Of a DNA stretch of 42,962 nt, positions 42,486 through 42,962 are shown one piece after another (the stretch's first letter is position 1; each line of letters opens with the position of its first letter). This DNA comes from an uncultured Clostridia bacterium (GTDB taxonomy: Bacteria; Bacillota; Clostridia; TANB77; CAG-508). The translations under genes and the position numbers were made by a program. The stretch covers positions 1 to 42,962 of the forward strand of contig CALXQV010000034.1 in assembly GCA_944390535.1 (NCBI GenBank), read 5' to 3'. The notes under the pieces are model-generated. The model was not told the DNA's origin. It saw only the letters and a list, made by a program, of their open reading frames with translations, and did no database searches.

Positions 42486-42962
42486 ATGAATTTAGGATTA
42501 GAATCTGAAAAAGTAGAATTTAAAAAGAGTACAAGTGAACTTATAGAAGGTGTAATATCATTGTCAGCCATGCTAAACAAACATGGAGAAGGAACATTAT
42601 ATTTTGGGGTTAAGAATAATGGAGACGTTATTGGACAAAAAGATTTAAATGAAAACACGTTAAGAGATGTATCAAGAAAGATTTCAGAAGGAATAAAACC
42701 TCAAATAATTCCAAATATAGCATTAGAATTAATTGAAGATAAAAAAGTTATTAAAGTATTTGTGAAAGGAAATAATATCCCATATTCAGCATTTGGAAAA
42801 TATTATAGTAGATCTTTTGATGAAGATAAACAACTTACACCAGAAATGTTAAAAACATTAATAAATAGAGAAGGAGAGCCAGATTATATAGTTAATCAAT
42901 TATCATTTAGTCAAGATTTAACATTTAAAATGTTAAAAGGATTATACTTATCTAATGGCATT
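42486..42962 (+). CDS. AlbA_2/Schlafen-type ATP-binding regulator or helicase-like protein (3' end outside window)
   Basis: The first 159 codons of a protein with an AlbA_2 domain: MNLGLESEKVEFKKSTSEL carries the ExxxxEFK start, followed by the ALNKHGEG-like LSAMLNKHGEGTLYFGVKN and GDVIGQKDLNENTLRDVSRKI; then IPYSAFGKYYSRS. These AlbA-type proteins are annotated as putative transcriptional regulators or RecG-like ATPases, and some are defence-associated; the deciding C-terminal half is off the edge. GGAGG lies 6 nt before the ATG. It has a promoter within a repeat array. Confidence 0.85.
   Translation, partial: MNLGLESEKVEFKKSTSELIEGVISLSAMLNKHGEGTLYFGVKNNGDVIGQKDLNENTLRDVSRKISEGIKPQIIPNIALELIEDKKVIKVFVKGNNIPYSAFGKYYSRSFDEDKQLTPEMLKTLINREGEPDYIVNQLSFSQDLTFKMLKGLYLSNGI

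Noticed and set aside
42464-42658. Minus-strand open frame opposite the AlbA gene
   Set aside because: Shadow of a well-supported plus-strand coding region.

Overview
The window is AT-rich DNA (roughly 70 percent A+T by eye) from a Gram-positive, endospore-forming member of the Firmicutes, most likely a clostridial lineage. The evidence is the ctsR-mcsA-mcsB-clpC heat-shock operon, a CIRCE-controlled groES, sporulation genes (ylbJ, dpaA), strong AGGAGG ribosome binding sites, TTGACA/TATAAT promoters and ordinary use of TGA as stop. Almost every gene is on the minus strand. Plus-strand genes are ylbJ and the small ORF after it, tmcAL with an HD-domain gene, a YcxB-like membrane protein, a tandem-HD nucleotidase-like gene, a small ORF, and an AlbA-type gene cut by the right edge.

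Layout. 1-5.5 kb: stress block. groES with CIRCE, then ctsR-mcsA-mcsB-clpC behind a CtsR operator, with a MITE-like 208-bp inverted-repeat element inserted between mcsB and clpC. 5.5-8.3 kb: a small ORF, a hendecad-repeat coiled-coil protein, ylbJ and a small Met/Tyr-rich ORF. 8.3-11.8 kb: rnhA, TPR membrane protein, dpaA (apparently frameshifted near its 3' end) and uppP. 11.9-13.7 kb: tmcAL and an HD phosphohydrolase. 13.8-21.4 kb: alpha-glucan phosphorylase, GH25/LysM lysozyme, a 791-residue unknown protein and a membrane-anchored polysaccharide deacetylase. 21.5-29.4 kb: blaI, an M56 protease with a DUF4825-like C-terminus, a GLUG-repeat surface protein, a MecA-like penicillin-binding protein and metG. 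29.4-31.8 kb: trxB, trxA and an alpha/beta hydrolase. 31.9-39 kb: YcxB-like protein, then recJ, rel, a metallo-beta-lactamase-fold hydrolase, a small foreign-looking ORF and hisS. 39-43 kb: accessory-looking region with the tandem-HD gene behind a structured leader, a truncated feoB, a small ORF, terminators and an AlbA-domain gene.

Functional themes. The ctsR operon and groES are two classical heat-shock regulons side by side. The blaI/M56/PBP cluster is laid out like mecI-mecR1-mecA, but the sensor carries no recognisable penicillin-binding domain, so it may sense another cell-envelope signal; two tandem BlaI-type boxes lie upstream of blaI. uppP, the PBP, lysozyme and deacetylase all act on the cell wall. 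trxB-trxA form a redox pair; rel, recJ and hisS are housekeeping.

The most interesting items are the mec-like cluster with a replaced sensor, the dpaA frameshift and the 16-bp hairpin covering its start site, the palindromic 29-nt interspersed repeat (three copies), the MITE-like element inside the heat-shock operon, the alternative-pairing leader of the tandem-HD gene, and the 12-nt repeats that iterate a -10-like motif before the AlbA gene.
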